Origin: Liquidambar formosana
Taxonomy: Eukaryota; Streptophyta; Magnoliopsida; Saxifragales; Altingiaceae
Length of the DNA stretch: 64,000 nt
Assembly: GCA_039720395.1 (NCBI GenBank)
Contig: CM077832.1
Location: forward strand, 11,053,967-11,117,966
Reading direction: 5' to 3'
Shown here: positions 23,790 through 36,056 of the stretch, piece by piece
How positions within the stretch are numbered: the stretch's first letter is position 1
Layout of the letters: the number at the start of each line of letters is the position of its first letter
Notes under the pieces: model-generated
What the model was told of the DNA's origin: nothing
Seen by the model: only the letters and a program-made list of their open reading frames with translations
Databases searched by the model: none
Position numbers and translations under genes: made by a program

Positions 23790-25450
23790 CCGAAAACCCC
23801 AAATCGAACCCCTAAATCAGCACTAGGTGGTTTGATCTCTAACAATCTTTGATCCAACGGTCAATTCAACCATAAGATCTTCAATTCAACATCCCTAGAG
23901 CAGTCTAGGATCATTTAATTCGGAATCTGAAGGCACGAGCCCTCCGATCCCTAATTTACGTTAAATCAAACCCCTAAATCAGCACTAGGTGGTTCGATCA
24001 CAAACAATCTTTGATCCAACGGTCAATTCAACCGTAGGATCTTCAATTCAACATCCCTAGAGCGATCTAGGATCATTTAATTGGGAATCCGAAGGCACGA
24101 GCCCTTCGATCCCTAATTTACTCCAAATTGAACCCCTAAATCGGCACTAGATGGTTTGATCTCCAACAATCTTTGATCCAACGGTCAATTCAACCGTAAG
24201 ATCTTCAATTCAAATCTCTAGAGCGGTCTAGGATCATTTAATTGGGAATCTGAAGGTATGAGCCCTCCGATCCCCAATTTACCCCAAATCGAACCCTTAA
24301 ATCAGCACTAGGTGGTTCGATCTCCAAAAATCTTTGCTCCAACGGTCAATTCAACCACAGAATCTTCAATTCAACATCCCTAGAGTGGTCTAGGATCATT
24401 TAATTGGGAATCAGAAGGCACGAGCCCTCTGATCCCCAATTACCCCAAATCGAACCCCTAAATCGACACTAGGTGGTTCGATCTCCAACAATCTTTGATC
24501 TAACGGTCAATGAAACCATAGGATCTTCAATTCAACATCCCTAGAGCAGTCTAGGATCATTTAATTGGGGATCAGAAGGCACGAGCCCTCCAATCCCCAA
24601 TTTACCCCAAATCGAACTCCTAAATCGGCACCAGGTGGTTCGATCTCCAACAATCTTTGATCCAACGGTCAATTCAACCATAAGATCTTCAATTCAACAT
24701 CCCTAGAGTGGTCTAGGATCATTTAATTGGGAATTAGAAGGCACGAGCCCTCTGATCCCCAATTTACCCCAAATTGAACCCTTGAATAGGCATTAAGTGG
24801 TTAAATCTCCAACAATCTTTAATCCAACAGTCAATTCAACTGCAGGATCTTCAATTCAACATCCGTAGAACGGTCTAGGATCATTTAATTGGGAATCATA
24901 AGGCATGAGCCCTCCGATCCCCAATTTGCCCCAAATTGAACCCTTAAATCGGCACTAGGTGGTTCGATCTCCAACAATCTTTGATCCAACAGTCAATTCA
25001 ACCGTAGGATCTTCAATTCAACATCCCTAGAGCGGTTTAGGATCATTTAATTGGGAATCAGAAGGCACGAGCCCTCCGATCCCCAATTTACTCCAAATCA
25101 AACCCCTAAATCGGCACTAGATGGTTTGATCTTCAATAATCTTTGATCCAATGGTCAATTCAACCGTAGAATCTTCAATTCAACATCTCTAGAGTGGTTT
25201 AGGATCATTTAATTGGGAATCAGAAGGCACAAGCCCTCCGATCCCTAGTTCACCCCAAATTAAACCTTTAAATTAGCACTAGGTGGTTCAATTCCTAACA
25301 ATCTTTGATCCGACGGTCAATTCAACCATAGGATCTTCAATTCAATATCCATAAAGTGGTCTAGGACCATTTAATTGGGAATCAGAAGACATGAGCCCTT
25401 TGATCCCCAAATCGCCCAAAATCGAACCCTTAATGCAACTTTAGGTGGTT
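23790..25450. repeat. 162-bp tandem repeat, about ten copies
   Basis: The block GCACTAGGTGGTT or a variant recurs at 23820, 23982, 24144, 24305, 24465, 24628, 24790, 24952, 25114 and 25276, with a weaker copy near 25434. The spacing is 160-163 bp. Each unit also has CTTTGATCCAACGGTCAATT, GATCTTCAATTCAAC, TCTAGGATCATTTAATT and GGCACGAGCCCTC blocks. Copies diverge most at the right end. The array lies in the U3-like part of the solo LTR, upstream of its TATA box. Confidence 0.95.
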
Positions 25451-25740
25451 CAATTCCTCACAATTTCTCATCCAATGGTTAAACCGACCGTTGGATCTTC
25501 AATTCAACCCCTAAAGATCAATACAGGACCATTTAATCAAAGATCGGGCCTCGTTTAGCTCATAGTCAACAAAACCCTAATTACAGAGCCCTACGAGCAT
25601 TATGCTCGCATCCGGGCCATTCAATTCCACCCTAGAGGGTACATATTCCACTCTTTGGTCCCAAACCAAGTTTAGGGACCCAAAGTTTCAATCCCTATTC
25701 AAGATCAACAGTCGGATTTCACTTGATCATTGAACGAACG

Positions 25741-25754
25741 CGATCGCGCGATCG
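25741..25754. repeat. 14-bp perfect palindrome CGATCGCGCGATCG
   Basis: It lies upstream of the TATA box of the solo LTR. It may be a regulatory site; this is inference. Diverged GC-rich inverted motifs (CCACGCTGG and CCAGCGTGG) follow at about 25890-25920. Confidence 0.8.
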
Positions 25755-26193
25755 TATGACCCCACAGTAGGGCGGACCACTACCATAGGCCCACCTCAGC
25801 GGCCCCACACTTTCTAGAAGTGCACACTGCCCAAGATCACAAGTTCCCATGTGTAATGATGAGAAATCATCACAAATGTGGGATAAGTGTGCCCACGCTG
25901 GCCAAACCAGCGTGGGAAGATCTTGCTTTTGGCTCTGCAGCAGCCTATAGCCACTTGCGGCCGCAATCCAACTGCTTAGATGGGATTACCTGCCACGCTA
26001 GCCAGGCCAGTGTGGGCTACGCCTGCCATGCTAGCGTGGATGGGCAGTTTACCCTTTTGCTACCTTTTGACCATCTTGCCCTCATCAAATGAGGTAATTT
26101 CTTCACCAAACAAAGCTTAAATGCCCTCCATGTCCTATATGACCAAAATGCCCTTCCAAATGACCATTTTACCCCTAAAAGTCCATGTTTTCC

Positions 26194-26201
26194 TATAAAT
26201 A
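26194..26201 (+). promoter_or_regulatory. TATA box of the 5.8-kb solo LTR
   Basis: TATAAATA is followed after about 25 bp by a purine-rich GAGGGGAGATTTTAG segment, as at many plant LTR transcription starts. It sets the LTR orientation as plus. Confidence 0.55.
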
Positions 26202-27360
26202 ACCCACATTTTATTCATTGAGGGGAGATTTTAGCCAAGCCAATCCTTGAGAACCCTAATCCCTAACCCAATTCCATCTTTCACCCACACAATTAGAAGT
26301 TCCTAATCCATCTCACTTTTGCACCAAGAATTCCCAACCCATATACTAACCATTCCATCCAAAGAAAACCATCCAAAACACCAATCCATTCAACCCAAAT
26401 CCAATCCAATTCCATCCACCACAAAAAGAAAACTACCACACATCCTCTCAAAAACCTTCTCACACAAATTTAGGGGCTGTTCTTGAAGGAAAATCCAAGG
26501 GTTGAACCACTCAAATTGCATTTGGGATAGCATAAAGAGACACAAATTCTGCTGCAGTTTTACTACAGAAAGACTGTCAATTTCGTGTCTGCTGAGTGGC
26601 AACTTCACTTCTGCTGACTGGTAACTCCACTGTTACCACACTTTCCTTTCCTAATTCACTCCACTACTTCCATCACCACTCCACCACCTTCTAAGCATAC
26701 TTGGAACCTTCAAAGGAGCATCTCAAAGGGGGGTTTTTCAAGCCTAGGAAAGGATCACTCAAGTCTAAACTCGGTCAAAGCTAAGGTGAAATCACCCACA
26801 TCAGGTGAGCTTCCCTTTTAAATTTCATTCTTAATCTTTTAGTTTAATTTCCTATTAAGCTCATTATTAATTGCAACCTTAATATGTGATTGTCAGCCTC
26901 CTTGCCTTTGCCCGAGTACGTACATGGGCCTCCTAACACGTGTTGTGGAGGGATCAAAGTCCTGTATGGTGGGTAAAAGGCCAGGAGACCCTAAACCACC
27001 CTTTGCATGCAAACCATTCCAATAGGTTGCTAGCACCCACTTTTTCATTTCCTTTTATTGCATGTGAGCTTGCATTTGTGATGTGTGAAATGGAAATTTA
27101 AGCATATCAAAGAATTGAGATGATGTTTAAACAAAATCAAATTTGGCAAAATTAGGTTCATGTATGCATGCATATTGTTTATACTAACCTTTTCTTGTTT
27201 TCTTGTTTGTAAATCATAATCAACTTGAACATAAAATAATCCCCTTTGCTACGGAACTTATCGGACTTGACTGAATATCCCCATGCTTGGATAAATGGAC
27301 AGATATGAGGACTTGGACAAATTCATTCAAAATTATTGTTCTTATTTTTCATTTTCTTTA

Positions 27361-27530
27361 TTTAGAGGCTATGGCTTTTCGCTCTCCTCCGGGTTGTGGT
27401 CATTGCAACCCTTTGCCCCTTTGCTTGTACATTTCCAGCTTTATTTATCGCTTTATTTACTGCTTTATTTAGAGGCTATGGCTTTTCGCTACCCTCCGGG
27501 TTGTGGTTGTTGCGACTCTTTACCCCAATG
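27361..27530. repeat. 107-bp direct repeat, two copies
   Basis: TTTAGAGGCTATGGCTTTTC with the following CCTCCGGGTTGTGGT occurs at 27361 and again at 27468, inside the solo LTR. It produces similar short chance frames but no protein that I recognise. Confidence 0.9.
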
Positions 27531-30463
27531 TTTGAGAACTTTCCATTTTGTGGTCACTTGACCCTTTCATTATATGTACATATACTTGTGCTTTTCAAAG
27601 CAATAAACATCGCATTCATGAATTCCAAACTTTGCCAAAATTGATTATGTTTATATATCTTTCGACATCTTGATATGATCATCTTGAAATTTCATGCTAT
27701 GTTGATATTTTGATTCTATTCCCATGGTGAATAAGGTTTAATTAATGTCTTAAAATAATCTATCATGCTATGGATAAAAGTTTACAGCATCAAATGCTTA
27801 AAAACTCATCCATAGCATAATAGCTTATCACCATCAAATGGACTTAATCAATTGACCCGCCAGATTCCAATGAATCACTTTGCCCCTGATCCAGGAACCC
27901 CTGCGTGTCCTTATGTCATGTAGTAAAAATTCCAATCCTTAGAAGATTTGATTGATTACATATTTACTCAATTAATTCAAGTGAGCATCAAGATTGGATT
28001 CAAATTCCTCCTAAACCATCTTTAAGCGCCAAAAGCTCCAAATATCTTTTCAAAGAGTCTTTTAAAATTGAAAGTGATTCTTTACATCTCAAATCCTTGC
28101 TGAAAGATTCATACCTGCGTCGGATCATCTTCCCACCAATCATTTTTGACAACATTACCATCTTTATCAAATAAAGATTTTGATTCAAAAAAGAACCTCT
28201 TGCCATCAAGCAAACTATTGATACACGTATCATTTTAATTGACGAGTTCATTCCAAAAATGACTCGGATAATTCTTTTCATTTAAAAAAAAGGGGCACGG
28301 GCCCTCTTTCCACAAACATTATCTCAATCAAATCAAATTTCCAAAAACCATCATTCCACGCAAGATTTCCTTTCTAATATGGATTGAGAATCATAAAGTT
28401 TCACTTTCACTTTGTTTAAACAAAATTCCTTTACACTTCAAAAGTGTTCTTTCCTCAATTAAATACATTTTTTTCCTTCAAAAGGAACCCCTGCCTTTAA
28501 AAGGCGATCTTTACCCTTCAAAAAGGGAACATCCTCTTCATTTCAATAGTTTTCAAAAAGCATCCTTTTCTTTACCCTTTCCTTGACTTCAAAAAGTCTC
28601 GAGCTTTCTTCGGATCCCAAAAGAGGTTCGCACTTGATATTAATTCTTTAAAAATGGACTCACATCATTTCCATTTCCATTCTTTCATAGAGGATTGATT
28701 TTTACCACTGTAAGATAGGGATACTTTAGAGTTAATCAATTTGACCTAAGATACCCAAGAGAAGGAAGGCGAATTTGTGATCCTTTCAAATGATTTTCAT
28801 TCACAACCTTAAGGCATACTTTTTTCAAACATCAACCCTTTCAAAAAACTTTATTCCAATGCCTTTAAGGATCTCTTTTCAAAATGACAGCATTCACCAC
28901 CCTTCAAAAAGGGTATTCTATGTCAAATCATTTGTATAGGAAATCAACAATACTAAATGGGATTTTAATCAGAAACATCGTTGAAATCGGGAATCGTTGG
29001 ATTCCAACGGGCGATGTGGGGTGCCTCACACCTTCCCCACTCGTAACCAAATCCCCTTACCCTCAATCTTTAGTCTCACAGACCACTAGGAGTCATTCAA
29101 CTTTTCCAGTAGACCCTCAGATGGGCCTATTGATGATAAGGCCTCAAATGGACTTATTTTGGGATCTCAGATGACCCTACTTTCTGATTAACCATAGGAT
29201 GTCTAGTCACATCCTCAAACCCCCTAATTGGTGGCGAGTCCATAGCCTTGATTATTCTAGATATGCTTGCATGCCTAGGCTGGTCAAGGCGCCCTTAGAA
29301 TGAACTCAACACACACCCAGCACAGAATAGACCACCTGGCTCGTCCCGAACTCGAGGGAAAATCCCTTTTCCCTTATTTTTTTGGGGTAGCGACAACCTC
29401 TCATAGATTCCCCCGTACATACAATAATTTAATATCTCATAATTTAATTTTAATATAGTGATTAAAAACCAAAGGCTAACTTGGCATGCATATTTGAAAT
29501 GTTTTTGACTTGACAAGATCGTTGTTGTTGTTGTTTTCTTTTTCTTTTTTTTTTTTTTTTTTTTTTTTCTAACCTGACTTTTGTCATGCTTAAACTTAAT
29601 GGCTAGGTGAATTTCTAGCTTTCATGGTTCGTGGGCTTTTAGGGCTTTTACCAAGGGAAAAACGCATGCAGTTTCCCATTTATATATAGTTTAAACAATT
29701 GGAATAATTATTTTGATGAAACAGATAGCGCTTAATTCATACAACCATTTCATACAGAATATACATGTATATGTGTACCCAGCTATGTTTGGAAAGTAAC
29801 TATGATTGCACATTTTTTATTTATACTCATTTTGGAAAGTGTCATTCTTAATAGGTGGTGATGCACACAAAAATGCAGTCAGCCGAGCATTTTTTAGGTT
29901 GTATGTGGGACTAATATCTATGTACGATGATCTCAATTTTGTTGCAAATCAAAGTTTCCAACGAGGGATTAACTGGTTGTGGGTTACCACATTTGGCATG
30001 GAAAATAAACAAGGTAGCATCCTCATTTTAAGAAAATCATAGTTCTGTTACGTTGCCTAGGCTTAACTAATTTGCGGGTGATTGTAGTTATTTGGAATCC
30101 ACCTCGTTCCCATAAACGGTCAACAGGGAGTTAGGATTCCATGTCTTTTAAGAAATAAAATAAAATATATGTGAGAACACTCGAATTAAGAAGTAATAAT
30201 CAAACCTTAATAAGAATTGCTTCTTAAGTACTAGAGAATAAGAAGATTCCATAAAAGCATCTCATGTCCTAAGAATTTAAATAGTCAGGGTGAGAACTAC
30301 TCCATGAGAGAGATCTCTTCTTTGATCAAAGCACAAACTAATGACTAGCGATCTTCAAGTGAAGCATCCCTAAAAAAAGGGCAAAAATAATAATAATAAC
30401 ATAAAAAATTATTAAAAATTCCAAGATAGAAACCGCATGGGATCCATTTAGCTCGATCAAAAT

Positions 30464-30981
30464 TTAGTTGTTCATGCCGGTTGCATCCTTAATGGTATCA
30501 GCAGTTCCTTGTGCCTTAGCCTTCATTTGCTGACCAGCCTATACATAGTAAAATATTCAAAACATTTGTGGGAAGCCTGAAGGCAGACATTGATAAAAAA
30601 TGGTTGCTGGAACATAGACTCATCAACTGTATGGTCTAGTTTGGTGGCTATATGAAAAATCAATTAACAAAGAATTATTACAACAATTTTATTGTCCTAA
30701 AGCACACACACAAACACCATTAATACATTTTTTTTTTTTTTTGAAAATAATTGAACCTCTTGGCATGATTCCTTAGCAGACTGGGCAGTATTGCTCGCCT
30801 TATCCACCATCTGATTACTCTTTTCCTGGAATAAACATATATGAGTATATGCCACATCACCTTTAAAAGGGGCAATAGTGGAAAGAGTGTGTGCGAATGT
30901 GTGTAGGAAAACTAAGCTGACATACACTTGACCCTTACTCTCACCAGCATGGTAACTCATCTTGGTAGAGTTGTCTGCCAT
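30464..30981 (-). CDS. KIN/COR6.6-like LEA protein, copy 4 (open, weakened first donor)
   Basis: Exons are 30981-30922, 30825-30757 and 30538-30464, with introns of 96 and 218 bp, 67 codons plus TAA. Exon 1 reads MADNSTKMSYHAGESKGQVY. Exon 2 (QMVDKASNTAQSAKESCQE) and exon 3 (AGQQMKAKAQGTADTIKDAT then GMNN) are close to the array consensus. The last codon of exon 1 is TAT instead of CAG, so the first donor reads TAT|GTCAG, without the usual G before GT. Splicing may be less efficient. The TATA box at 31070-31077 is intact, but the upstream motif that is TGACGTGT in copies 6 and 9 has changed to TGATGCATGT. Family and role are as for copy 1. Confidence 0.85.
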
Positions 30982-31069
30982 CCTTGGTTTCTTAGAACAA
31001 ATTACTAATTAAGTTGAAGGTTAAAAAAAACTCTTGCTTTGGTGGTAATGCAAGTATCATAATTGCAAT

Positions 31070-31077
31070 TATTTATA
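31070..31077 (-). promoter_or_regulatory. TATA box of LEA copy 4
   Basis: TATAAATA on the minus strand, about 90 bp upstream of the ATG, at the position conserved across the array. Confidence 0.65.
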
Positions 31078-32902
31078 AATTTAGTGATTGATTTGATGCT
31101 TGATGCATGTAAATGCCATGTGGAGTGCAATTTGACACATTTCTCCATGTGGTTGGAGTTGGGACATTTGGCCATCTGACTGGGTAAATGTTAAGAGTGT
31201 TCAATTAAATGGTAGTTGTGGATTTAGAGGGTTTTGAGGGGCTTCTGTTTCATGGATTCTTGTTGAACAATGTAATACCTAAGAGAAAATTTAGGATCTT
31301 GTGAATTCCACGCCAACTATTAAATATAGACCATTTGATCTTCTACCTGTTGAAATAAAGAAAGGATTATAGTAATGTACTTGATCCATAATCACCTTCA
31401 AGTTGGCTCTCTTATATATTAAACCCTACTAAGTATGGATAAAAGACCAATAATAAAACCGTGCCATATTTGTATCATGAAAAGAATTTAGACCCACTAT
31501 TTGATGGTCTCATTTGAATATCCAGGATCGCATAATTTTTTGTCATCTAATTTGCATTTCATTTAATAAATTATTCTTTTTTTAAAAATAAAAAATCCGT
31601 TGTCCATTTCTATCTCTTTATTTATCTATTTTCTATTTTTGGTAAGATGTTCTTCCACCATAACTATCCCTTCGTATTAATATTATACTATCGCTTATTC
31701 CAATTTTAATTTTCTTTTTTCTAAGTTTCTAATTTACAATTTATAAAAAAAAAAAAAAAAAAAAAAAAGAATGATAAACTTTATGTCTTTTGTTCATTTT
31801 GTTACCTAAGTATTTTTTGCTATAGAAAACTTTTATATTTTATTATAATATAAAAATTAAAAATATGGTCAGAATTCTCACTTGCACTTTGCATCGAATG
31901 TTGTTGCACTTACATAATTTATCACAACTACTTTAGGTTTATTGGGACAATTTTGTCTCATTATTTTGTAATGGCTTCGGTGTTTAGTATTGCGGAGTTT
32001 CGTCATTATTGAAACAACTTTGATGTTATATATTGCAACAACTCTTGTTGTTGCGATACGCCTTTTGTTATTGTAATTTTCATCGATGTTCATCTCAAGT
32101 CTCAACATTGGCACCTTTTAAAGAAAATTTGCATAGTCCATATTAGGCTTTTTAGTGTGTTTTTTTGCTTTTGAAGAGCTGGGCAAAAGTGAATTTGGCT
32201 AGTTTTGGTTTTACCATGAGTGCTTCAAGTGGATAAGTTTTGACACTCTACCTTGATTTGGATTGTTTATCATGGTCTCCATCTCGCCTGATTATATAAG
32301 TGAGGGAAATTCTACATTTTTTGAAGGTATAAAAAGATGGTATTGGCTTTCTATCATTTGGAATTAAATAAGCTTCGGGACCTGTGAACCACGGGTTTTA
32401 ATAGGGGGGAAGGAAACCCTTCTTTTAAAAACAGACTTGTAGATGTTTAAATTAATAAAAATCTGGTTTTTAAAAGGTTCACAAAAAACAAACAAACAAG
32501 GAGTCGCCACCTCATTTTTTAAGGAAAAAAAAAAGGAAAACCTTTGAAAATAGTTTTAAAAGGAAACCTTTAAAAAACCAAACACATGACTCCAATTAAG
32601 GAATAGCACGTCTTAACAAAACAAGAGAGGATTCGGAGACTAAGTTACGATGTGGGAAGGTTCTAGGAAACATCCTATAGGCACCCAGATCGCCCCAAAA
32701 TGGGTCTCTGAATTTATATGGGCTATTTCAATCACTTCCTAATTAGTCACCATGCAGATGTAAAGAATCATCCATAATCATCCATATCCATCCATGAACA
32801 TCCACAAAGCAATAAATATCCACAAAACATGTAAACATCCATGAACAAATAGGAGAGATATGGAAAGCATGTAAGAGAGACAGAGAATAAGATAACAAAT
32901 CC

Positions 32903-33055
32903 ATCCTACTCTTTTAGCAATCATATGTGATGGATAAATGAATAAGCATGGGTCCATCCTACTCCTCTAGCAATATATGTGATGGATAAATGGATAAGCA
33001 TAGGTCCATCCTACTCTTCTAGCAAATATGTGATAGACAAATGGATAAAAAGAAA
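32903..33055. repeat. Short tandem repeat, three copies of about 60 bp
   Basis: TCCATCCTACTC(T/C)T(C/T)TAGCAA followed by ATGTGAT(G/A)GA(T/C)AAATG occurs three times in the 3.0-kb solo LTR. Further on (33250-33425), TAGAATTCTAAAGGAGATAG-type motifs also recur. Confidence 0.85.
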
Positions 33056-34640
33056 GAAAAAAGAAAACCTAGGATACTTAGTATCCTAGGGCGGACTTGA
33101 ACATCAAATGAGCACCTATGTACCTTGCATGCAAAGATGTAAGGATCAAAGTCCACGTAGTTTGATTGAAAAGGGGTTACTCCCTTTACAATGAACTATA
33201 AACCCTAAGTTTCCATTTAAAAGAAAAGAAGAGTTTAAAAAGAAGAAGAGTTTCCAAAAAATAGGAATTTAGGAAAAGATAGAATTCAAAAAGAGATAGA
33301 ACTTTTATCCAAAAAGAAGTTTGAGAAAAGTAGAATTCTAAAGGAGATAGAACTCTAATTTAAAAAGGAGTTTTAGAAAAGTAGAATTCTAAAGGAGATA
33401 GAACTCTAAGTAAAAAAGAATTTTAAGAGAGTTGGAAACTTAAGACTTCTAATCCAAAGTTAAGACAATAACTCAAGGGGGGGAGAAGAGAACAATTCAC
33501 ACAAAACTTACCATGAACCATTTACTATATGCAAATTATCCCGAAACATCGAGAAAACACCAATTAATTACCCCATGTATTCTATAGGGCAATTATTAAA
33601 CTCAAACCAACCATATTCATACTCAAATCATCATTAGAAAACCTAAATCAAATCTGGACAGAATACTGAACATGCATATAATGACCTAATACTCATGCAA
33701 ATAACAAAAATCAAAAGAGAAACAAAATCCTAATATACTCCTATATGTTCTAAACACCTTAACATCCACAAAACTATCAAAAACATGTTAAATATGAATT
33801 ACCATGATGAAAATATCATATAACAATCCCAAACATGAAAAGAGAATCTAACATAATGGCTTAGGTAAGTACTTTATGTAAGAATGTGAAATAATTATCC
33901 TTACGGCGAGCTTTCTTAAGTAAAACTATCTGGAGATAATTTTACGTAGAAACCACTTCGCATGACTGATTTCTTCACATATCCTACGTAAAATATATAC
34001 CTAAGAATGCAAAGAAACTCACAGCGTACTTAAATACACTTTAGAAAGCACCTATGCACAACCTCACTCTCTAAGGACGATAATTATCCTCGAAAAGAAT
34101 AATCATCCATACACCTATGAAGATGAGGCTTACACAGCAAGTGTCCTATACAAAAGGTGCTTTAAAATCATGCATATAATTGAACCATGAAGAGAAAGCG
34201 GCCTAAACATATTAACTAATTTTCTGTGCAAAACGTACCTCTATCTTTAAGAGAGAAACTATCCTAAACAGCAAGCAATTCGCAATCCTACTCCACTAAC
34301 ATGCTTTCACATCATATTTGAATCATATACAATCTAAAATATAGAGTATATATGATTTCTAAATCAATTCTAAGCCATAACTATGCAGAGAATGGAGTAG
34401 AAGAAGAAGGAATCGTAAAAAGATGCAAAGGAGACTTACAACAAAGTAAAGGTCTTCATTGTGTTCTTCCTTCTCTTTGGCTTGGTTCCCTTCTAGTTCT
34501 CATTTGAAATTACAGTAGAAAGCCTTCTCCAAGTGATGTAGATGAGTGCAAATTCATTCTACCTAGCTCTCTTATGAATATGAAGTGTTAAATGGTCCAA
34601 AAGTCCAACCAAAAGTCCTTTATGCTAATGAATGAGCCTC

Positions 34641-34648
34641 TATTTATA
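34641..34648 (-). promoter_or_regulatory. TATA box of the 3.0-kb solo LTR
   Basis: TATAAATA on the minus strand (plus TATTTATA). It supports the minus orientation of this LTR. Confidence 0.55.
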
Positions 34649-36056
34649 ACCAACCAACCATGTGAACCAATGGTTAAAATTAATTTACTATAAAACCAAT
34701 CTAGGGCTGTAATTAAATCTCATGAACGTTAAACAACTCAAAACCATCTCCCAATAGGCTTAGAAGTCCTTTGGAAGGCAGATATTCGGAGTAAAAGAGT
34801 CCTATTCCGTCAAAATCTCAAAGAGAGACAAATCAGGACGGAGGGCTTGGGTGACCGGTTGGACCGATTGGGGTGAACCGGTCACCCGAGACCAATCTCA
34901 AGTTTCCTCGGTTTTTGAAATTCTAGCCCATTTCAGACTCCAAACTTCAAACGTATACAAATTCTTCATTTGAACTCCGATTTGAGTGATTCAAAAGCCA
35001 AAATTTCAAGCATTCAATGTAGAATAAGCCTAGAATATTCTCGAACAAAAAATACTTGACCACGGTCAGGTGTCTGGGTTTTCATGAGGCAATTACCCGA
35101 AATTTGGAGGTCAATTGGAAAATATACGAAGTAAAAGACGAAATTACCCTTCAAGTCGCAAAAGTTCTAATTAACTATCCAAACTTATCTGGAATTGAAC
35201 CAAATTTGACACACATATCCAAAATGATCCTAGAAACTAAATGCAAGTGATGGGACTTAACAAAAAGACAAAAATATGCATGCAACGATGACCTATTCTC
35301 CTAAGGCTTAAAAGGGCAAAAGTGTCCTTTAATGATTAGGGACTCCTAGATGCTTCTAAACCTAACCAAATGCTATCATGATTTTATGGGGATGAAAATG
35401 GGGTGTCTACAGGACCTTATTTTTTGGTAAGTCTTTTTTTTTTTATAAATAATTTTAAATGTACTATATTTCAAAAAAAAAAAAGATATAACACAATATA
35501 TTTTCAAACCAATTGTGAGACGTTTGTTATGGAATTTAAAAAAATTGGATCAAATTGGGGTCACTTCTACAATGCTATTTGAATTTTTTTTTTTTTTGAA
35601 AAACAAAGTGCAATTTCACAACTGATTTGAGGATTTTAATGAATGGATTACATTAATTAATAATTTAAAGGGTTTCTCAATTCATGTAAGAGGAAGGTAA
35701 TTATGCATAACTAATTTATGACCCTTGTGCGCTGGTAACATTTGCAAAAGTAATATATTATCAAAAAAATATTTTCTCTGCAAAAATAATTTTGCTAATA
35801 TTTTAGCTAAATATAAAAACAAATAAATTGTATTTTTAGTAAACTATTTTTCATTACCTATGTCAGCAAATGGATTACACTACAAAGCGATGACCTCTCA
35901 CAGATTCCCCCATACATGCAATGATTTTAATATCTCATAATTTAATTTTAATATACCGATTAAAAACTATATGCTGACTTGGCGTGCATATTTGAAATGT
36001 TTCTGACTTGACAATGTCATTGTTGCTGTTGTTGTTGTTGTTTCTCTCTCTCTCTC

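Larger units (their letters stand above)
23607..29395 (+). mobile_element. Solo LTR, Tat/Ogre-like, 5.8 kb
   Basis: It interrupts the unit spacer at AAGCAATGACCT|CTCACAG. It starts TGTAGACACCC and ends GGGGTAGCGACA, flanked by ACCTT (23602-23606) and ACCTC (29396-29400), a 5-bp duplication with one mismatch. The start does not recur, so this is one LTR, not a full element. Inside are a 162-bp tandem array, a TATAAATA box (26194-26201) followed by a GAGGGGAGATTTTAGCC leader-like stretch, and near 29015 GGGGTGCCTCACACCTTCCC and, further on, ATTGGTGGCGAGTCC, features shared with the LTRs at 32383 and 36057. LTRs of this length are known from the Ogre lineage. Lineage is inferred from architecture. 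Confidence 0.75.
22381..31668. repeat. Array unit 3 (contains LEA copy 4; hosts a 5.8-kb solo LTR)
   Basis: A unit of about 3.5 kb once the LTR at 23607-29395 is removed; spacer sequence on both sides of the LTR joins perfectly with that of other units. No further gene. Confidence 0.85.
32383..35411 (-). mobile_element. Solo LTR, Tat/Ogre-like, 3.0 kb
   Basis: The plus strand starts TGTGAACCACGGG and ends GGGGTGTCTACA. It is flanked by perfect 5-bp repeats GGACC (32378-32382 and 35412-35416) inside a CTTCGGGACCTTGATTTT motif that is uninterrupted in most units. The element reads on the minus strand, because its start is then TGTAGACACCCCATTTT, the TATAAATA box (34641-34648) lies within it, and the GGGTGCCTATAGG and GGTGGCGACTCC blocks follow near the far end. 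No internal region or second LTR is present, so it arose by LTR-LTR recombination or assembly collapse. There is no coding sequence; the frame at 35056-35250 is not supported. Confidence 0.88.

Noticed and set aside
23790..25450. CRISPR-like array
   Set aside because: The 162-bp units are contiguous with no unique spacers, and this is a plant nuclear context.
26194..26608. Possible plant gene downstream of TATAAATA at 26194
   Set aside because: The region lies within the solo LTR, and the following sequence has only short, unsupported frames. The TATA box is better explained as the LTR promoter.
23607..29395. Full-length LTR retrotransposon with two LTRs
   Set aside because: The TGTAGACACCC start does not occur a second time and no gag or pol is present, so one long LTR fits better.
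30697..30981. Open frame of 94 aa starting MADNSTKMSYHAGE (and similar frames at 45088-45342 and 50791-51045)
   Set aside because: These read straight through intron 1 and into intron 2. The true coding sequence uses only the first 20 codons and the EKSNQ..CQE exon; GT..AG boundaries at identical places in all copies show this.
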